The notes beneath the pieces were generated by a model that saw only the letters and a list, made by a program, of their open reading frames with translations, was not told the DNA's origin and made no database searches. This document shows positions 52,872 to 60,793 of a DNA stretch of 64,000 bases, piece after piece; the first letter of the stretch is position 1, and each line of letters begins with the position of its first letter. A program made the position numbers and the translations under genes. The DNA comes from Sva-25 sp037385685 (GTDB taxonomy: Bacteria; Pseudomonadota; Gammaproteobacteria; Chromatiales; Chromatiaceae), in assembly GCA_037385685.1 (NCBI GenBank), contig JARRMW010000016.1, forward strand, positions 1 through 64,000, written 5' to 3'.

Positions 52872-53680
52872 TCCGCCTCCCCGAGGAAGTCGCTGGCGAG
52901 CGAGGGGGCAGGCAGGTGGAATGGGACAGGGCCATCCGACTCGCCGTGCATGAACTGGCGCGTCCAGGCCTTCTGCGACTGCATGAGCGCATCCGGGGTG
53001 CCCTGCTCGACAACCTGGCCCTCGGAAATCACGAAGATGCGATCCGCGATCGATGCCGTCTCCGGTACATCATGTGACACGACGATGGAGGTAAGGTCGA
53101 CTGCATCATTCAGACGCTTGATCAGGGAAACAATGACGCCCATGGAAATCGGGTCCTGGCCGCTGAATGGCTCGTCGTACATGATCATCATCGGGTCGAG
53201 CGCGATCGCGCGCGCCAGCGCGACACGCCTTGCCATGCCTCCCGAGAGTTCCGATGGCATGAGTTCACGCACACCGCGCAAACCGACAGCCTCGAGTTTC
53301 ATGAGCACAAGCTTGCGAATCATGGATTCCGTCAGCTTCGTGTGCTCCCGCAGCGGAAATGCGACATTTTCGTAGACATTGAGGTCGGTCAGTAGCGCGC
53401 CGCTCTGGAAGAGCATGCCAATGCGCGTGCGCAAGCGGTAGAGAGCCCTCGTACCCAGCTTGTGCACGTTCATGCCGTCAACCTCGACGGTGCCGGCCTC
53501 GGGCCTGAGCTGGCCACTGATCAGCTTCAGAAGCGTCGTCTTGCCAGTACCGCTGGGACCCATGATCGCCGTGATTTCGCCGCGCGGAATATCCATGTCG
53601 ATGCCATCGAAAATCATGCGGTTGCCGCGAGAGAAACGCAGACCGCGGATCCGGACAAGGGTGTCGGTTGTTGTTGCCAT
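52868..53680 (-). CDS. mlaF: MlaF, ATPase of the Mla lipid ABC transporter
   Basis: 270 residues. Walker A GPSGTGKTT (near residue 42), signature LSGGMARRVALARAI and Walker B IMYDEPFSGQDP are complete. It powers lipid movement by MlaFEDB. First gene of a long leftward series that continues through murA and the his genes. Confidence 0.96.
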   Translation of the reverse strand: MATTTDTLVRIRGLRFSRGNRMIFDGIDMDIPRGEITAIMGPSGTGKTTLLKLISGQLRPEAGTVEVDGMNVHKLGTRALYRLRTRIGMLFQSGALLTDLNVYENVAFPLREHTKLTESMIRKLVLMKLEAVGLRGVRELMPSELSGGMARRVALARAIALDPMMIMYDEPFSGQDPISMGVIVSLIKRLNDAVDLTSIVVSHDVPETASIADRIFVISEGQVVEQGTPDALMQSQKAWTRQFMHGESDGPVPFHLPAPSLASDFLGEAE

Positions 53681-53796
53681 GGCGCGATTTTACAGGCTTT
53701 GCAAACCCGTAGCAGAGATAATCTGTTGACGGACGCATGACGATGTAATGTGATGCACTTTCCTTACAACCATGAGGCAAGACCCTGTCTCCCCAG

Positions 53797-54291
53797 ATGA
53801 TGCTGCCACGATTCGCCCTGAACATCCTGATACTGCTGTTCCTCTCTGTGCAGGGCACGCTTGCCGCCGAAACGCTCTGGACAAAGAGCCATCCGTCCGT
53901 CAATGCGACCCATATCTTCCAGGGAGAAATCAACCGGCACGGCAAGCCGACAGGTTTTCATGCAAAACTGAATGGCCAGACGCCGCGGAATATCCGCCTC
54001 CTGCAAATCAAGGGCGAGCCAAACCGCGCTGGCGTCTACACGGCACAAATCGCGATTCGGGATCCGGACACGGGCAAGTGGAAACAGAAGTTTTCAAGCA
54101 TCTTCCCGGACAGTATGCCTCCTGCCGAAGTCATCGACGCCATCCTGCATGCCTATGAGAACCGCGAAAAGGGTCGCAGCCGCCCATGGCGTGGCCCATC
54201 GGGCCATGGTTTTCCGATCGAGGGCTACCTGCTCGACAATGGCCGCATCAATACCGCCTACCCGATCTACGTCAGAGACAGAGTGCGATGA
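53797..54291 (+). CDS. Secreted EndoU-type ribonuclease (putative toxin or RNase)
   Basis: 164 residues with a signal peptide (MMLPRFALNILILLFLSVQG, cleaved near AAE). The mature part fits the bacterial EndoU domain: an N-terminal His block (THIFQGEINRHGKPTGFHA, His39, His47, His55), a central FSSIFPDSMPPAEVIDAI helix region and a C-terminal IEGYLLDNGRINTAYPIY with the family T-x-Y/F-P ending (Thr153, Tyr155, Pro156). EndoU enzymes cleave RNA at uridines and often form the toxin part of contact-dependent or polymorphic toxins; free-standing secreted ones also occur. The stop overlaps the start of the acidic next gene. No delivery domain is fused. Confidence 0.7.
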   Translation: MMLPRFALNILILLFLSVQGTLAAETLWTKSHPSVNATHIFQGEINRHGKPTGFHAKLNGQTPRNIRLLQIKGEPNRAGVYTAQIAIRDPDTGKWKQKFSSIFPDSMPPAEVIDAILHAYENREKGRSRPWRGPSGHGFPIEGYLLDNGRINTAYPIYVRDRVR

Positions 54292-54608
54292 ATGAAATCA
54301 GTTTTTACCGCGACGACGAGGGTTCGCCGCGAGCAGAGTCAAAGACGCCTGCCCTGGACAGCCTGGCGCAGTTTCTCGAGTCCGACATCCAGGATGACAG
54401 AAGCACCTGCATCGATCTGCTTGGCGAGCTCATGAGCATGAGCAAGGGTGCCAGTCCCTTCGAATTCATCGGCAACAGCTGGATCCTGAGCTACAGTGAG
54501 GAGTTCGCGGCTCTCGCCAGCCACGCCGATGATGATGCAGATGCCATCCCGCTGCAGCCGGAGACGATAAAAGAGGCCGTCAGGGAGTGGCTGGAGTTCA
54601 TCAGCTGA
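54288..54608 (+). CDS. Small acidic protein, putative immunity partner of the EndoU protein
   Basis: 106 residues, no signal peptide, rich in Asp/Glu (SHADDDADAIPL). The start overlaps the EndoU stop by ATGA, so translation is coupled. Middle text SPFEFIGNSWILSYSEEF is somewhat like small UPF0231/YacL proteins, but I cannot confirm the link. Genetic coupling to a toxin-like RNase, acidity and cytoplasmic location suggest an immunity protein. This is inference; it may be unrelated. Confidence 0.55.
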   Translation: MNEISFYRDDEGSPRAESKTPALDSLAQFLESDIQDDRSTCIDLLGELMSMSKGASPFEFIGNSWILSYSEEFAALASHADDDADAIPLQPETIKEAVREWLEFIS

Positions 54609-54609
54609 G

Positions 54610-55119
54610 ATGGGACGTTACCGACCGCCGGCACCAAAAAAATCTCCCTATATCACCGCACGCGGTATGGAACGCCTGCGCCACGAGGAGAAAGCGCTCT
54701 GGCTGCGGCGGCGCGATGTCACAAAAGCACTCTCTGCGGCCGCCGCCGAGGGTGATCGTTCCGAGAACGCAGAATACATCTATCGAAAGAAAGAGTTGCG
54801 CGAAATCGACCGCCGCATCCGCTACCTGCAGAAACGCCTGCCCGACCTGAAGGTTGTCACCGGCCTCCCGGACAATCCGGAACAGGTCTTTTTTGGCGCC
54901 TGGGTCACGATCGAGGATAGTCAAGGCGAGGAACGGACCTACCGCATCGTCGGACCTGATGAATTCGACGAGGTGCCCGAATACATCAGCATGGATTCAC
55001 CGGTTGCACGCTCTCTCATGAAGCGCCATCTCGATGACGAGGTGCGCCTCGAAACGCCCGGCGGTGATCGCACTGTCTGGATCACGGAGATTCGCTACGA
55101 AGAGAGCAGCGCGACCTGA
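54610..55119 (+). CDS. greB: GreB, transcript cleavage factor
   Basis: 169 residues. It reactivates backtracked RNA polymerase by promoting RNA cleavage. N-terminal coiled coil with the acidic tip (GDRSENAEYIYRKKEL, about residues 49-64) and a C-terminal FKBP-like domain. E. coli GreB has the same acidic tip. It begins one base after the small acidic gene's stop and its 3' end overlaps the convergent HIRAN gene by 25 bases. Confidence 0.93.
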   Translation: MGRYRPPAPKKSPYITARGMERLRHEEKALWLRRRDVTKALSAAAAEGDRSENAEYIYRKKELREIDRRIRYLQKRLPDLKVVTGLPDNPEQVFFGAWVTIEDSQGEERTYRIVGPDEFDEVPEYISMDSPVARSLMKRHLDDEVRLETPGGDRTVWITEIRYEESSAT

Positions 55120-55463
55120 AAACGGACCCGTCTCCAGGGATTTTCCTCTTCGAGGAGACGGACGATCTCTGCATCCAGTTTCTCGCCACGGTCCAGCATC
55201 TGCGCCAGGATGGCATTGTCGCACTTTGGCACGTAGCCAAGCTTGTCGTTGCGAAAGTAAATAGCCACAGCATTGCGGTCGTACTGATTGACCGACTCGC
55301 GTACCAGGTTCAGTTTCTCTCCCTCGCGCAGGAAAGGCCAGATCGCGGCCCCGCGGTGATGCTGGAAGCCCGCAACAGGCGACTCCTGCAACAGGACAGG
55401 GTCACGTGACTGCCTGAGGTTGCGAAAGAAAAGACCGGGTTTGCCAAAACGTTTCTGTTTCAT
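55095..55463 (-). CDS. Stand-alone HIRAN-domain protein
   Basis: 122 residues; HIRAN core from SPVAGFQHHRGAAIWPFL to ENPWRRVRFQV with the typical LVRESVNQYDRNAVAIYF. HIRAN domains bind single-stranded or 3' DNA ends, mostly inside repair helicases, but small free-standing ones occur in bacteria. The start at 55463 follows GGAGGT; the open frame 12 bases longer includes that signal. Confidence 0.84.
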   Translation of the reverse strand: MKQKRFGKPGLFFRNLRQSRDPVLLQESPVAGFQHHRGAAIWPFLREGEKLNLVRESVNQYDRNAVAIYFRNDKLGYVPKCDNAILAQMLDRGEKLDAEIVRLLEEENPWRRVRFQVALLSS

Positions 55464-55566
55464 CGGGACCTCCATCGGATAGTGATGGAAAGTCTAGAAA
55501 GGAAAGTGGCTCAAAGCGTGAGCCCGGCGCAATTCGGTATTGCGATTCCGCCCGCAGTTCAGCTGA

Positions 55567-56055
55567 TTACCAGAGGCTGACCCCGGCCTTCTGCTGATCG
55601 AGCAGCTCTTTCTGAAATTCCGGCGGCCCGAATCCATACACCTGCTGCTCTTTCTGGAACACGCCGTTCTCCACGATTTGCTCGGTGTAGACAAAAGGAC
55701 GTCCGTTCTGCTTTGAAAACTGTTTCAGCCAGTCAAGGGCACGTGGCGGGATGCGCTTGCCGACAGGCACTGCCAGGTCGACAGGCAGGTTGTGCCACTG
55801 GAACTTGTTGAAAAGCACGATGACTTTCGCGTTTTCAGGCTGCATCCACTCTGGCAGCGGGCTGTTTTCAACGATCCAGCCGCACTGGAAAAAGTGGCAT
55901 GGATCCTCCGGGCGATTGTCATAATCGTCGCAACCGCTGCCTGTGCTGTGCGGACAAGGATGCCCCGGGTAGACCTCGACGCCGTTGATGACCATCTGTA
56001 CCCAGCCATCACAGCAAGCCGTACACGGCTGACACTGCCTCTTTTTCTTGCCCAT
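55567..56055 (-). CDS. Cysteine-cluster protein (YkgJ-like)
   Basis: 162 residues. N-terminal CQPCTACCDGW, then HPCPHSTGSGCDDYDNRPEDPCHFFQCGW, the spacing of YkgJ-type zinc or iron-sulfur cluster proteins. A long C-terminal region lacks cysteines. The start at 56055 is chosen because the cysteine block follows directly; it has no clear ribosome site. Function unknown. Confidence 0.75.
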   Translation of the reverse strand: MGKKKRQCQPCTACCDGWVQMVINGVEVYPGHPCPHSTGSGCDDYDNRPEDPCHFFQCGWIVENSPLPEWMQPENAKVIVLFNKFQWHNLPVDLAVPVGKRIPPRALDWLKQFSKQNGRPFVYTEQIVENGVFQKEQQVYGFGPPEFQKELLDQQKAGVSLW

Positions 56056-56228
56056 CAAGATACCCGGTTGTCTGAATGAAGGCCCGAAAATAGGACAGTT
56101 CGCTGATGAGCGCAAGCGATCAGCAGCAAGAAGCGCCGGAGAATCATCCGGGATGCCCCGGCAATGACAAAGAGAGATTACTCTGGTTCAGCAAGTCACG
56201 GCGCGCGCTGTGTGAAACAGGCCGGCAC

Positions 56229-56726
56229 TCAGCGCATCAGGAGTTTCGGCTTGACCAGCCAGGCCAGCCTGCCGCGCCCGCGACGCACCTTCTCCCAGCG
56301 GTCAGTATCGAAGTTGATCCGCGCCATGGCCGCCGTCGGGAAACGGATCTCACCCCCTCCAATGAGTTCACTGATCAGTTCCGACCAGGTCGGTTCATGG
56401 CCGACAAGCATCAGAGAGGAGAGTTTGTCGGGCGCATTCCTGATCTCCTCAATGACACTCCCGGTTTCCGGGAGATAGAGGCTGTCTCGAAAGTCGATGG
56501 GAATAATCCAGCCACCGGCTTTGGCTGCAAGCTGCACTGTCGTCACGGCTCGGACCGCGGTTGAACAGAGTACCTGATCAGGCACCTCGCCAGCAGACAT
56601 GAGGAACTTGCCCATCACGCGCGCCGCCTCAACTCCGCGCCTGGCGAGTGGTCGCGCATGATCGCTGGCGGCACCCGAGTCCCAGTCGGACTTGGCGTGG
56701 CGGAAAAGAATCAGTTTTTTCGCCAT
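56229..56726 (-). CDS. sixA: SixA, phosphohistidine phosphatase
   Basis: 165 residues of the histidine-phosphatase superfamily. The RHAKSDW motif carries the nucleophile His10; the second His is in LVGHEPTW. SixA dephosphorylates the HPt domain of hybrid sensor kinases such as ArcB. A GAGAGAG ribosome site precedes the start. Confidence 0.9.
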   Translation of the reverse strand: MAKKLILFRHAKSDWDSGAASDHARPLARRGVEAARVMGKFLMSAGEVPDQVLCSTAVRAVTTVQLAAKAGGWIIPIDFRDSLYLPETGSVIEEIRNAPDKLSSLMLVGHEPTWSELISELIGGGEIRFPTAAMARINFDTDRWEKVRRGRGRLAWLVKPKLLMR

Positions 56727-56801
56727 GTCTCTCTCCAGCGGCGCATCAGGCAGAAACCGGCCCGTTGCAGGGCCGGCTTGAGACTCTGGTCAGACGCGTG
56801 A

Positions 56802-57581
56802 TTACTCAGCGAACAGATCGTTGAAGAAAGCCTGCATGCGCTCCCATGAAACGGTATCAGCCCGTTCATCATATTTGAGATTGTCGATGCCGAAGCTGGC
56901 CGCATCCTTGTTCGTGAATCCGTGGCGTACATCACCACCGAAAATGACGAGCTCCCAGTCGGCACCCGCCTCCTGCAACTTGTTCTGCCAGTTGGTGACG
57001 ACTTCCGGCGCCATAAAGGTGTCGGCCGCGCCGTGGAACGCGAGGATCCTGTTGCTGATCTTGCCTTTGGACTCTTCGGGAGCTGCAGGCATGGAGCCAT
57101 GAAAGCTCACGACGCCCAGCGCATCGGTTCCGGCATAGGACATCTGGAAGACCGTTGCGCCACCGAAGCAGTAGCCGATCGCGGCGAGGCGATCTGAGTC
57201 AACCATGCCACTCTTCCGGAGTTGCTCGAGGCCAAGGGCCGCTCGCTCGCGCCATGCATCGACATCCGTCGTGATCTCCTGCATCCACTCTTTCGCCTGC
57301 CCCGGTTTGTCGGTCACCTTGTCGTCACCGTACATATCGGCCGCGAAAGCGACATAACCCAGCTCCGCGAGCATCTGAGCGCGCTTCTTCGCGTAATCAT
57401 TGAGCCCCCACCACTCGTGCACAACCATGACGCCGGGGCGCTTTCCCTCTATGGCATCGTCCCAGTAGAGATGGCCTGTCAGTTTCGCGCCGTCATGCTC
57501 GTAAGTGATGGCTTTTGTCTGGATCTCCGCCACAGCGGGGATTGCAAGCAACATTAGTGCAGCAAAAAGGATTCGTTTCAT
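56802..57581 (-). CDS. Exported dienelactone hydrolase-family protein
   Basis: 259 residues with a signal peptide (MKRILFAALMLLAIPAVA). alpha/beta hydrolase with nucleophile in GYCFGG, Asp in the GAADTF region and His in RHGFT, the Cys-Asp-His triad of dienelactone hydrolases. Periplasmic location suggests a broad esterase. The start at 57581 lies 10 bases after AAGGAG; the glycosylase stop is 6 bases further upstream. Confidence 0.86.
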   Translation of the reverse strand: MKRILFAALMLLAIPAVAEIQTKAITYEHDGAKLTGHLYWDDAIEGKRPGVMVVHEWWGLNDYAKKRAQMLAELGYVAFAADMYGDDKVTDKPGQAKEWMQEITTDVDAWRERAALGLEQLRKSGMVDSDRLAAIGYCFGGATVFQMSYAGTDALGVVSFHGSMPAAPEESKGKISNRILAFHGAADTFMAPEVVTNWQNKLQEAGADWELVIFGGDVRHGFTNKDAASFGIDNLKYDERADTVSWERMQAFFNDLFAE

Positions 57582-57586
57582 GTCAA

Positions 57587-58216
57587 TCATGCTCCTTCGG
57601 TAATGTCCTGCCATGCAGGATGGCTGTTGATGTTCTTCAGCGCCTGTTGAAGCAGGCTGACGCCCGGCTCTGTACGGTGCCAGGTCGAGACGCCTGACGG
57701 ATGAGGCAACGGCACCAGGTCGACCGAGCGTGCATGCAAGTCTAGACGATGCGTCTGCCCTATAACATCGGTAAGTTTACGGACATCGAGGAACTGCGCG
57801 ATTGCAAGCTTCCCCACGGGAATGATCAGCTGTGGCCGTAAAAGCCTGATTTCACGCTCCAGCCATGGACGGCAAGCGGCGATCTCGTCTTTTGACGGAA
57901 CCCGGTCGCCTCCTTTCGGACTCTTGCCCGGAAAGCAACGACAGACTGCGGCCATGTACACACGCGAACGGAACTGCTCCTCTTCGAGGCCGATGGAGGA
58001 GAACCACCTGAAGAGGGTTTTCCCGGCAGTCCAGGCAAAGGGTTTTCCGGCCGGACCCTCGCGATCACCGGGCGCCTGCCCGACAAGCAGGATCTTTGAC
58101 GCGACCGGTCGCCCCGTGACAACAGGCCGAATCATCTGTTCGCAGCGGCGGCATTGATGCAGCTCCTGTTGATGCTGCACAATGGCATCAATCATCGTAA
58201 TTTCGGAAGACGTCAT
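57587..58216 (-). CDS. Uracil-DNA glycosylase (family 4/5-like)
   Basis: 209 residues. Motifs VGQAPGDREGPAGKPFAWTAGKTL and LPHPSGVSTWH match the family 4/5 iron-sulfur glycosylases; cysteines CRRC near the N-terminus and later CRCF and CRPW could bind the cluster. It excises uracil (or other bases) from DNA. An alternative start is the ATG at 58195. Its start overlaps that of the divergent small membrane gene. Confidence 0.85.
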   Translation of the reverse strand: MTSSEITMIDAIVQHQQELHQCRRCEQMIRPVVTGRPVASKILLVGQAPGDREGPAGKPFAWTAGKTLFRWFSSIGLEEEQFRSRVYMAAVCRCFPGKSPKGGDRVPSKDEIAACRPWLEREIRLLRPQLIIPVGKLAIAQFLDVRKLTDVIGQTHRLDLHARSVDLVPLPHPSGVSTWHRTEPGVSLLQQALKNINSHPAWQDITEGA

Positions 58217-58421
58217 GGAATTCCTGGTCGGCCTCAGCGCGGCGACGATCGCCATTGCAGCCTTTATCTGGTTTTTGCCCATTCTACTGATCGCACGCTC
58301 GAAAAAAACCAGTGGAGGCGAGAAGCTCGTCTGGATTCTGCTGGTCATCTTTTTCAGCTGGTTTCTATGGATCCTCTATGCGCTTGTTGCCCCGCTATCA
58401 CCACAGGAGAGCCAGTCATGA
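58215..58421 (+). CDS. Small membrane protein (superinfection-immunity/PLDc_N-like)
   Basis: 68 residues with two membrane helices: IAIAAFIWFLPILLIARS and LVWILLVIFFSWFLWILYAL. The pattern resembles the small families PF14373 (phage T4 Imm-like) and PLDc_N. A GGAAGA ribosome site precedes it. Its stop overlaps the next start (ATGA), so it is coupled to the oxidoreductase. Function unknown. Confidence 0.65.
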   Translation: MEFLVGLSAATIAIAAFIWFLPILLIARSKKTSGGEKLVWILLVIFFSWFLWILYALVAPLSPQESQS

Positions 58422-59410
58422 GAGCCGTCATGGTCACTGCCAAAGGGGATCCATCCGTGCTCGATGCACGCAGCATTGACGCGCCCGAAATCAGCGGGGA
58501 TAACCAGGTTCTCGTGAAGATCGCAGCAGCCGGCGTGAACCCCATCGACACCAAGGTGCGTGCCGGCAATCTCTTCGGCGCGGAGCTCCCCTTCATCCCG
58601 GGCTGTGATGCCTGCGGAACCGTCGTTGAAACCGGCACTGCCGTGAAGAATGTCAAGCCCGGTGACATGGTGTGGTACTGCCACGGCGGCCTTGGGCTCG
58701 CGCAGGGCAACTATGCCGAGTACAACGTGCTCGAAGAGTGGCAATTGGCACGCAAACCGGCAAGCATCGACGAGATACAGGCAGCAGCCTCACCGCTCGT
58801 TTTGATCACGGCATGGGAATCGCTTTTCACCCAGGCCAGATTGCAAGCGGGTGAAACTGTGCTGATCCATGCCGGAGCAGGCGGCGTCGGCCATGTCGCC
58901 ATCCAGCTCGCGAAATGGCGTGGCGCCAGGGTCATCACGACCGTCAGCTCTGCAGAAAAAGCCGCAATGGCCCGTGAGCTCGGTGCGGACGAGACCATTG
59001 ACTACAGGAATGAAAACCTTGCGGAACGTCTCTCCGAACTGACCGGAGGAAAGGGCGCCGATGTCGTTTACGATACCGTCGGACCAGCTGTTTTTCAGGA
59101 GTCGATACCCTTGACGGCCCATTACGGGCGCCTTGTGACACTGATCAACCCGGTCGGTATAGACTGGACGGAAGCGCGCATCCGCAATCTCGCCGTGCAT
59201 TTCACGCTGATGCTCGCACCATGGGTACGCAACCTCAGGGAGCACTGGCTGCGTCAGAGCGATATCCTGAGGCAGTGCGGTGAACTTTTCGACAGTGGCG
59301 GGCTGGAAGTCCGTGTACAGGCGACATTGCCGCTGGAACAGGCTGCAGAAGCGCATCGCATTATCGAGGAAGGCCATACAAGCGGCAAGCTCGTGCTGAC
59401 CATCTGAGCC
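58418..59410 (+). CDS. Quinone oxidoreductase-like MDR-family protein
   Basis: 330 residues, medium-chain dehydrogenase/reductase fold without the zinc ligands. It has a GroES-like N-domain (GVNPIDTKVRAG, FIPGCDACGTV) and a nucleotide-binding domain (LIHAGAGGVGHVAIQLAK near residue 150). The family reduces quinones or enones with NADPH. An AGGAGA ribosome site and ATGA overlap tie it to the preceding small gene. Confidence 0.86.
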
Positions 59411-59572
59411 ACCAGAGAATGAAGGCCTGCCCGGGCGAACGACCGGGCAACTGGACCCTGGATAAAAGGATCCTTCAGGATCAGTACAAACCAGGCGGAG
59501 TCGTGACAATCTGGCAAGAAGCCATGTTGGAAACGTCCCTGAATCCGACATTTATCCGTGATGGAGGACATC

Positions 59573-60049
59573 ATGAAAGAGACAAACAGGCTGCGACGCA
59601 GCTTTCTGAAAGGCATCGGGGTGATCGGTGGCATCTTTGCCATCAGGCAAGTCCATGCAACGCATACTGACACGCATTTCGAGGAAGAAACGGAGCACAA
59701 TATCGTCTACCAGTGCAACAAGATCGACCCTGACTATCTTGAGCACATCATGTTCTCGGTTGGCGAGATGGTGCGAAAGTATGGTGACGACATCCAGGTG
59801 ATCGTCACGGCTTTCGGCCCAGGCCTGCACCTGCTGCTGAAGCACCCGATTCGTCCTGTCCCGCCACTCATCCAGCAACGCGTGACCTCGCTGCAGCAAT
59901 ATGGTGTCAAGTTTCATGCCTGTGGCAACACCATGGAATCGCTGAACGTATCCGAGAAAGACCTGATCGACGGGGTGAAGGTTGTACCCATCGGGATCGA
60001 TGACCTCATGCAGTTGCAGGAGCAGGGATACGCCTACGTCAGCTGGTGA
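59573..60049 (+). CDS. DsrE-family protein with Tat-like signal
   Basis: 158 residues. The N-terminus RRSFLKGIGVIGG is a twin-arginine signal. The rest fits the DsrE/F fold (VYQCNKIDPDYLEHI, IQVIVTAFGPGLHLLL, GVKFHACGNTMESL), with Cys near HACGN possibly binding sulfur. Exported DsrE-like proteins are common in sulfur-metabolising bacteria. GGAGG lies 5 bases before the start. Confidence 0.8.
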   Translation: MKETNRLRRSFLKGIGVIGGIFAIRQVHATHTDTHFEEETEHNIVYQCNKIDPDYLEHIMFSVGEMVRKYGDDIQVIVTAFGPGLHLLLKHPIRPVPPLIQQRVTSLQQYGVKFHACGNTMESLNVSEKDLIDGVKVVPIGIDDLMQLQEQGYAYVSW

Positions 60050-60060
60050 GGACCAGGGTT

Positions 60061-60079
60061 CGGAGTCAATTTGACTCCG
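60061..60079. repeat. Short palindrome (RAYT/REP-like)
   Basis: CGGAGTCAA-T-TTGACTCCG, perfect 9-bp arms, with G-runs and C-runs outside as in the 31-35 kb repeats. First of the array between dsrE and nfeD. Confidence 0.7.
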
Positions 60080-60098
60080 CCCCCTCAAATACCCTTTC

Positions 60099-60183
60099 TT
60101 GTCATCGCGAACCTTGCGCAGCACGGTGTGGCGATCTCAAGGTTCAGATTGCCACAGTCGCTGGCGCTCCTTCGCAATGACAA
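60099..60183. repeat. 85-bp dispersed inverted element (GTCATYGCGAA type)
   Basis: Outer arms TTGTCATCGCGAA (60099-60111) and TTCGCAATGACAA (60171-60183), inner arms TGTGGCGATCT (60127-60137) and AGATTGCCACA (60146-60156), one mismatch each. This type of element is a common dispersed repeat in bacteria. Confidence 0.78.
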
Positions 60184-60200
60184 TGTTTGAATCTAAAGTC

Positions 60201-60265
60201 AGGTGCTGCGGCGCACCCGCCGCTTTCAAAATAAAAATCTGCGCGCCGACGCACGCATCAAAAAA
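60201..60265. repeat. Fragment of the hisD-hisC element
   Basis: 60201-60235 matches 47216-47250 with 2 changes over 35 bases (GCGGCGCACCCGCCGCTTTC core). The next 30 bases (GCGCGCCGACGCACGCATC) resemble the inverted left end of the same element. Hence an end-to-end remnant. Confidence 0.7.
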
Positions 60266-60281
60266 CGGGACAGGACCAATC

Positions 60282-60324
60282 GGTGTCGGAGATTATTTTC
60301 CGCAGGAAAATGATCTCCGACACC
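60282..60324. repeat. Long stable hairpin
   Basis: GGTGTCGGAGAT (60282-60293) pairs exactly with ATCTCCGACACC (60313-60324); the inside TATTTTCC/GGAAAATG extends the stem to 20 bp with one mismatch and a 3-base loop. Lies 19 bases from the nfeD stop and may stop transcription both ways. Confidence 0.82.
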
Positions 60325-60343
60325 AGACATTCTGAATCAACAG

Positions 60344-60793
60344 CTAGTCGACCGGCTCCACCTCGAGCACGGCCGCCCTTGCACCGATAACCCGCACCTT
60401 CGCGCCGACTGGCGCGTCCGGTCCTCTGGCCTTCCAGGTCGATTCTCCAACCTTGATACGGCCCTCACCGTTGACGATCTCCTGCTGCACCGTATAGACA
60501 CGCCCGATAAGTTCCTGACCACGTTCATTGAGCAGGGGCTCATCGCTGTGTATCGGGTTGCGGCCGAACCAGACCTTGGCGACTGTGATGACGACAATAC
60601 TCAGGCTGGCGAAGATCACGAGCTGGATCTGCCAGTTCAGCCCTGGCGCGAGTAATGTGACAATACCCGTCACAGCCGCCGAGAACCCCATCCACATGAA
60701 AAATGCAGCCGGGGAGAACATCTCCAGGATCAGCAGCACCATGGCAATGATGAGCCAGTGCCACCAGTGGAAGTCACCGAAGAGCCACTCCAT
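60344..60793 (-). CDS. NfeD-family membrane protein
   Basis: 149 residues: two or three membrane helices (about 13-30, 34-70) and a C-terminal OB-fold (ELIGRVYTVQQEIVNGEGRIKVGESTWKA). NfeD proteins pair with SPFH/stomatin proteins; the SPFH gene overlaps by one base upstream. They form membrane assemblies linked to protein quality or membrane organisation. Confidence 0.87.
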   Translation of the reverse strand: MEWLFGDFHWWHWLIIAMVLLILEMFSPAAFFMWMGFSAAVTGIVTLLAPGLNWQIQLVIFASLSIVVITVAKVWFGRNPIHSDEPLLNERGQELIGRVYTVQQEIVNGEGRIKVGESTWKARGPDAPVGAKVRVIGARAAVLEVEPVD

